Source of the DNA: Thalassia testudinum
Taxonomy: Eukaryota; Streptophyta; Magnoliopsida; Alismatales; Hydrocharitaceae
Direction of reading: 5' to 3'
Length of the DNA stretch: 64,000 nt
Assembly (NCBI GenBank): GCA_037157565.1
Contig: JAZHRO010000062.1
Location: 1,612,001-1,676,000 of the forward strand
In this document: piece by piece, positions 58,620 to 64,000 of the stretch
Layout: every line of letters starts with the position of its first letter
Numbering within the stretch: the stretch's first letter is position 1
Program-made: the position numbers and the translations under genes
The notes under the pieces: model-generated
The model's input: only the letters and a program-made list of their open reading frames with translations
What the model was told of the DNA's origin: nothing
Database searches by the model: none

Positions 58620-60117
58620 TGATGTAGACATAATTATTGAAGATAAAATGCCTATTCATGCATGTTCTTAGCTTAGATATGCATTCGATATTATGAATAT
58701 TGCATAGCATGCATCATTCTGCATTTAGAGTAGTTTGTGTATATTTTAGGTTAATTGCGTCCTTTTATGGTCAGGAGAGAAGGATATTTAATTCGGACTC
58801 TTGAATTGACGATCCGACCATATGGATTCGATCTGGACGACGATCGGAGTCTAACGCCTTCGAAATCACCTTGATTGGAGCCCCGTAGCACCATATGCAG
58901 TCCGAGGAAAATCAATGGTCGAGGGACTAGGTGACGCAATTCAGAGCTTCAAATGACAAATCTAATCGCACAGATAGATTCGGGTCGACGATCGCAACCC
59001 AACGGCGTGCAAATCGACTCAATCCGACCTCTGTAGCAGCCCTTACAAAGGAAAGAAGATAGACAGCCCAGATCACACCACGTGGCGTAGCCCAGTTCGC
59101 CATGCACACGCACGTGCCATCACATATGCACAGCAACGTGGAGGCACGCACGCGCAATAGCATAGCGGGTGCGCTTGGGCGCGTGCCGAGGTAGCAGCAG
59201 CGACAGTGCGTGCGGGTGCATAGCGCAGCGCGAGGCGTGGGTGCGTAGTTCGTGTTTGCACGCAACAAGGGTGCGTGGAGCGTGCGCTAGAGTAGTGGCA
59301 GCGTGGGCACAAGGTTATCTTCAGCGATGTTTGCGGTGGATTTTCAGAGACATTTATGTTCATCACTAAATGTTCTGTATATGAAATTGATCCTTTCCTC
59401 CACTATAAAAGGAGCCCTACACCTCCCATTCTTCTTAATCTCTTCCTTTCTTCTCCTCACCACCTCCAAGGTTGTAGAGAGAGCTTGTCCCATGCTTGGA
59501 ATGCTCCTCTAGAGTAGGAAACAAACATTTGTTCCTGCCTCTCATCCCCCTTCATGGAGCATCCCACAGCCATCCTCTTACCTCCCTTCAGGAAGAAGAT
59601 CCTCGCCGTGACGACGTCCTGCCTCGTCCTCCTTCCTCTACCGCTGTTCTCTTTCGTCCAGCTCCTCACCACCTTCATCGAGGCACCGTTAGAGCAAGCC
59701 GTCCTCCAAGCAAACGTCGAGAGGGATTCTTCACACCTATCTCTATCTTTTTGCTTTTGTAGTTTAGTTTTCCTACTTTTATAGTTGTAATAAACATTTG
59801 ATTAGAAATCCATGATTGTTTCTCTCTTTCTCTCTCTTTCTCTCAACATTATTTTTACATGTAGAGAAAGTTTTCATCAACCTAATCTCTTGCTTGATAA
59901 AAATACAAAAAAAATTATAAAAGATAAAAATGACAAAAACAAATAAAAGCAAAATGTGGATTTTCCAAACCAAATGTTCGCCTACCCATGTTCGACCCGA
60001 GACTCACCTTGAGTTTTAGTTATAAATATTAGCTGATCGACGGGTTTTCTTGCGAATCGAACTTCAATGACGGGTTTCAAAACTCAAATCTTTTCGCGAC
60101 GAATCTCTGCCCTATCA
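58620..60117 (+). repeat. C-type LTR, probably solo
   Basis: TGATGTAGACATAATTATTG, then CCTATTCATGCATGTTCTTAG, as in C. TATA box CACTATAAAAGG at 59401. The U5-like end has TTTTCGCGACGA. The right edge (about 60117, CCTATCA) is uncertain and I could not find a matching duplication. Confidence 0.7.
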
Positions 60118-61552
60118 AATCTCTACCTTTGCTACTCCCACCTAGTCTAGAGCTATAGAAGCCCATCAAGGCTCCCAAGATCTCATTCCCAAGCTCCAAT
60201 GGTCCCCAACAAGTGTAGCAATCCCTTAACCCACCAAATATTCGTCGTCCCTCTCACCACCTTCATAGGAAGCCTTGGAGCCGTCCTCCCACCTCAATTC
60301 TGGTAGAAGATCACCTCCACCTCCTCATCTCCGTTCCATGCTTTGGTGAAGCATTCCTCTACCAGGCATTCTTCGGCATCTCATCCCCGTTGTCCAGGCT
60401 CTCACCTCCTCCATCCAAGTTACCGCTAATTGCATAGCAATCATAGGTCTTAATTGACCTAAACTAGGCTAGAACTTAGAATAAGCTAGTGTAATTAATT
60501 CATGCATAAGCATTATTTGTATCTTTACTTCTTTCCTTTAGCTATGCACAAAATAATGATATAATGTACTAATTAAGTGCATTATATAAATTGCAGGTAA
60601 TAAGAAGCTTAGGAGCTGGATCTGAAGCTGGACCTGAAGCTAGTGCTTCATCAGAGCTGGAGCGGAAGAGCTTAGAATAAACGTAGTAGAGAAATAATGT
60701 AAGGGTTGAGGTATGCTATTCTATTAAGTAAGAATAAGGCAGAGCTAAATTATGAAGAACTTAGGTTCATCCTAGCCTGAGAAGCCTTCCTAAGCCTTAG
60801 CCACCCTTAAATTAGGTCACCATAGCCTAGGAAGTCTCAAAATCCTCGTTCCAGCCATTATCTAGACATCCAGATAAGTTATTGGACATCCAAGACCCTT
60901 AGCCACAACCTGCACACCTTAAACCCATGTCTACAGTGTTATTGGACGTCCAAACACATGGTTAGATGTCCAATTTCTGTAGAATACCCAAGACAAAATC
61001 CTAATTCCCTCCTAACTCAAATTGGACGTCCAGACAAGAGGTCTGGAATTCTGATTTTTGAGTATAAGTCGTCTGATACACTTATCAGACATCTGGAACT
61101 ACTCTCTAGTTCTTGTTTTGGAATTCAAGCTTGGATCTTGTGTTCTTAGGTCCCTAAACCCAATTCCAACCCCCTGGGAACCTAAATTAAGGTACCTTAA
61201 CCCTAGTACACCACCTTTAGACCTTCCTAAGAACCTAATTAGGTTCTCACTAAGCCTAATTGACTTGGATCATAGTCAATTACAATTGCCTAGTCAATTG
61301 GACTCATAGAATCCAATTGAGCTTAGATCTCAACTCATACAAGTCCAATTGGATTTAGTGAGAGTCCAATTGACCTAAGCCTAACTTAATTGAGTTATTT
61401 CATGCTTAATTAGGTTCACACCTACTCAATTAGACTCATGCAAAGTTTAATTACACTTCCTCCTTAGCAAATTAGGGTTTGCAACACTAATTTGAGACCT
61501 ACACTAACTCAAACCCCTTAGGACCTAACCTAGACCACTTCGCCACCTAGGT

Positions 61553-61574
61553 CACACACACACACACACACACC
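61553..61574. repeat. CA dinucleotide microsatellite
   Basis: About 11 CA units, with further ACACAC at 61580-61592. Confidence 0.9.
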
Positions 61575-61621
61575 AATTCACGCACACACACCCACTTAGA
61601 GTTCTCTTCAAGGTGGCACCA

Positions 61622-61651
61622 CTCTTGGTTGCTAAAATTAGCAACCAAGAG
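61622..61651. other. Perfect 14-bp inverted repeat
   Basis: CTCTTGGTTGCTAA, two-base centre AA, TTAGCAACCAAGAG. Confidence 0.95.
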
Positions 61652-61659
61652 CCATTCAA

Positions 61660-61690
61660 TTTTTAGATCCACAAATTGTGGATCTAAAAA
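61660..61690. other. Perfect 15-bp inverted repeat
   Basis: TTTTTAGATCCACAA, one-base centre, TTGTGGATCTAAAAA. Confidence 0.95.
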
Positions 61691-61762
61691 ACACCTCCAA
61701 GGCCCTTGGATGGACACACTTGGAGCTCTCTCTAGAGAGTTCCACACTTCTCTAGAGAGTCT

Positions 61763-61790
61763 CCCTTAGGTCTATAAAAAGACCTAAGGG
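61763..61790 (+). promoter_or_regulatory. TATA box inside a perfect 11-bp inverted repeat
   Basis: CCCTTAGGTCT, ATAAAA, AGACCTAAGGG. The TATA core sits in the loop or centre. The palindrome CTCTCTAGAGAG lies at 61728-61739, and TCTCTAGAGA at about 61750. Confidence 0.85.
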
Positions 61791-61985
61791 GTGGCCATTT
61801 GCACCCATTCAAGCTTGACTCCATTATTCCACCTTCCATTAGCATAGCTCCATCTTCACACCTCCACCTCCATGAGCTCCCACCATGGCCATCAGCACCT
61901 CCACGCCAAAAGCTTGGATCACCTCCTCCTCACCTCTCCAAGGGTCAGCTTAACCCCCATCGGCCACTACTGGGGTTGCTAAATC

Positions 61986-62309
61986 AGTGTTTTAAAATTG
62001 TCGCATTGCACTATAGCCAAAATAGCACTCAAACAAATAATTTTATTACTCGAAAAAGTTCCGAGGTCGAACACAGGGAGCAATATGGAATTCAGTTCTC
62101 AAATTGCAATTTAAGACAAGAATGCTATGAAATTGTAAACATAAATTATTTCAGAATAAAGTAGCACTGGCATTGAGTGTCAGACTGCAAAAATAATGGA
62201 GTAAAATGGTGATTTAGATCACCAAATACTCCTTACAATGATAGCTAATGAACTCAATGTATATATGTATGAAATGCAATCAAACCAATCATTTGATTTA
62301 TGAAGACGT
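61986..62309 (-). repeat. Partial LTR (U5 end) of B/D type
   Basis: TTTTAAAATTGTCGCATTGCA, then CCGAGGTCGAACACAGGGAGC resemble the end of the B' LTR at 30440-30530. The GGTGATTTAGATCACC palindrome is at 62208. It is interrupted at 62310 by the next LTR. Confidence 0.65.
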
Positions 62310-62788
62310 TGGGACAACCGGGTTTTATTGTTATGTCGTTGTAATATAGCCAGTTGTTGCCATCATTTCAAATATAATTTTTTTTACTCGGAAAATAAAA
62401 GAGTTCCCGAGGTCAAACTCAGGGAGCAAGTTGTATTCTAGAGATATACATGTTTCTTTTACAAAAAGAAAGAGAGAGGGAAAGAATTCGTTGTCTTATT
62501 TTCTCTTTGTTTTCTCCTCGTGATGTTCTTCTTTCTTTCTTTCTTCAGATCTCCTTCTTCTTCTTTGTTCTGCAGAGGTGATGCTCTTCTTTCTTTCTTT
62601 CTTCAGACCTCCTTCTTCCTTCTTTGTTCTTCAGATCTCCTTCTTTCTTCTTAGTTCTGCAGAGGTGATCTTCTTTCTTTCTTCAGATCTCCTTCTTCTT
62701 CTTTGTTCTACAGAGGTGATGTTCTTCTTTGTTTCTTTCTTCAGCCAGGGACGTCACCCCTCCTTCTTTCTTCTTTTCCCTTCAGGCC

Positions 62789-62814
62789 GTCGTCTGATTT
62801 CCAAATCAGACGAC
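62789..62814. other. Perfect 12-bp hairpin, CTGATT family
   Basis: GTCGTCTGATTT, loop CC, AAATCAGACGAC. Related hairpins at 58089-58114, 21625-21650, 38231-38256 and 61068-61093. Confidence 0.9.
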
Positions 62815-63219
62815 TTAAACTGCCTGTTGCTACAGTGTCTCCCTCAGCTTCCTTCTTCTTCCGCGGTTCTTCTTCTTCACCTGTGCCTGCACACTTCAGA
62901 GCTTACGTCAGAGAACAAAACCTACTCTACCCTCTCCCCCCGCGTCTCTCTCTCTCTGAAACCACTCTTAGGAAAGCTCTCCCAGAGCTGCCGGGTAATC
63001 GGGTTCGGGTCACGCCCGGGTCCAGGCCCACCGGCGTGCGTGGTGGGCGAGGAGTGCAGGTCAGTCTTAAGTTGGGTCGGGTCGGGTCAGGTCCGCGGGG
63101 CGTGAGCGCGGACGAGACCGGGTAACCAGGCGGGTGAAGGGGACCTCACCCCGTGTGCTGAGGCAGTAAGCCTCCAGCACTCTTGCATCTTATATCGCTG
63201 CGCCTCTTCAGGCTTTTCC

Positions 63220-63244
63220 GAGGTGGGACTAAATGTCCCACCTC
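63220..63244. other. Perfect 10-bp hairpin, GTGGGAC family
   Basis: GAGGTGGGAC, loop TAAAT, GTCCCACCTC. Related: 21004-21026 (AGGTGGGA/TCCCACCT) and 38964-38987 (same stem). Confidence 0.9.
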
Positions 63245-64000
63245 AATTGCGCGCCCGCAGCGGGGAAAGCAGCGGGAGATCGCGGCGTCACGCGAAGCCT
63301 TCTGCCTTAGCTGCGAGCCTGGTGTTTTGTCGAAACGCCTCGCAAGGCCTGGGAGTTGAATCAGGGCGTGGCGCTGAGCGTGGCGCGCCTGTAGCTGCAG
63401 GCGGAAGCAGCTCCTTCTGCACGGCAATGGCGGCGGAGGTCGGGTGGCCTATTCACAAGAAAACGGCCTCTCGGCCTAATCAGAAAGTGCCGGGAGCTTC
63501 GCCAGGGTGCGGCGAAGCTCGTGTGGGTGGTGGCGAGGCGTGGGGCGGCGTGCAAGGGCTGCCCTAGGTCGGACTGTGGGTCGGAGGATGGGTTTGTTGG
63601 GGGAAGCGTTACGGAGGTGTGGAGTGGCAGTGAAGGGGTGTGGGGTGCTCAGTGTGATGAGGCGGAGGTTCGGTGAAGGTCGGCGAGGTGTGTGAGGCTG
63701 TGGAGCGATGGGAGCATCTCGCCGGAGGGTGGCCGGAGACGAAGGGGGTGACGATGGTTAGGGTCGGTCGAGAGCTTAATTGAATAAATTGAAAGCGGGG
63801 GAAGAAAGAGGAGAAGAAGGGGAGTAGTTCTAGCTTACTTGCAGGGACGAAGGGGGAGGAACAGGGCGACAGTCGTATCGACTGTCGCCGGAGAAAACGA
63901 TGCTCAGGGAAAGGGGCGGCGGCGAGCAGAGAGCCGGAGAGGCGCCAGCTGGGTGCGGCGTGGCGCGGGAAGAGCAGGGGAGGAAGTCTCTGCTGCTGGT

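Larger units (their letters stand above)
60118..61985 (+). other. Unclassified LTR-like promoter region
   Basis: No ORF is supported. It contains recurring TTGGACGTCCA-type words (about 60868-61035), a CTGATA hairpin (61068-61093), a CAATTG-rich stretch (61250-61400), a CA run (61553-61574) and a series of perfect inverted repeats ending with a TATA box (61774-61779). It is likely the U3-R part of an LTR family not otherwise present here. Confidence 0.45.
62310..64000 (-). repeat. Partial B'-type LTR running off the window
   Basis: Starts TGGGACAACCGGG at 62310, then a U5 signature (TATGTCGTTGTAATATAG, GAGGTCAAACTCAGGGAGC), a CT-rich tract, two perfect hairpins (62789-62814, 63220-63244) and a GC-rich region resembling 31160-31330 of B'. 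ORFs here are readings of low-complexity or GC-rich LTR sequence. Confidence 0.7.

Noticed and set aside
62578..63125. Overlapping ORFs of 175 and 140 codons
   Set aside because: Low-complexity CT tract and GC-rich LTR sequence with no domain.

Overview
This window looks like nuclear DNA of a land plant, probably a flowering plant with a large, repeat-rich genome. Essentially all of it is LTR retrotransposons of the Ty3/gypsy superfamily, and the elements resemble the Athila lineage. Evidence for this: a DLGAS-type retropepsin, an RT with the VCIDYRKLN box, RNase H and integrase modules, primer-binding sites matching the 3' end of tRNA-Asp, polypurine tracts of the form AGGCATGGGGGT(A/G), LTRs of 1.5-2.8 kb and 5-bp target-site duplications (TSDs). 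No host protein-coding gene could be supported. The species cannot be named from the sequence.

Layout, left to right. Element A (about 1-8910, minus strand, 3' LTR cut by the window edge) carries gag and protease but no RT or integrase. A 2.6-kb solo LTR (D1, 9558-12162, TSD GTGGC/GTAGC) lies in older, unrecognised DNA. Element B (14122-54522, minus strand, TSD ACTGC) is the large host of nested insertions. Its 3' LTR (14122-22859) is interrupted by a 5'-truncated plus-strand element, D' (16247-21903). Its interior contains a fresh 1,102-bp tandem duplication. Its 5' LTR (28788-54522) holds two complete insertions: element B' (30409-40812, minus, TSD GTATG) and the gag-pol element C (41717-54342, plus, TSD CCTGT). 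C's pol is itself split by a 2,048-bp solo LTR, E (48286-50333, TSD GTCAT). To the right come a B-type solo LTR (55788-58482, TSD GTTAT), a C-type LTR (58620 to about 60117), an unclassified LTR-like promoter region packed with perfect inverted repeats, and two partial minus-strand LTRs running off the window end.

Order of events inferred from nesting: B before B' and C; C before E; D' after the B-type LTR it sits in. C is the only element with RT, RNase H and integrase domains. It is dead: many stops, one RT catalytic Asp changed to Gly, a split pol and a 1-kb deletion in one LTR.

The main point of interest is that B, B' and D' carry no gag or pol. They encode a shared acidic, aromatic-rich protein that I do not recognise, yet they keep the same cis modules as A and C. 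These modules are a hairpin directly before the polypurine tract, the same 13-nt polypurine tract, a hairpin formed by the first LTR bases whose stem changes in a compensatory way between families, a GGGAGGCAACCC-type block just after the last ORF, and a candidate 48-59 nt mini-exon in the 5' leader. This suggests non-autonomous families maintained in trans by an Athila-like partner.
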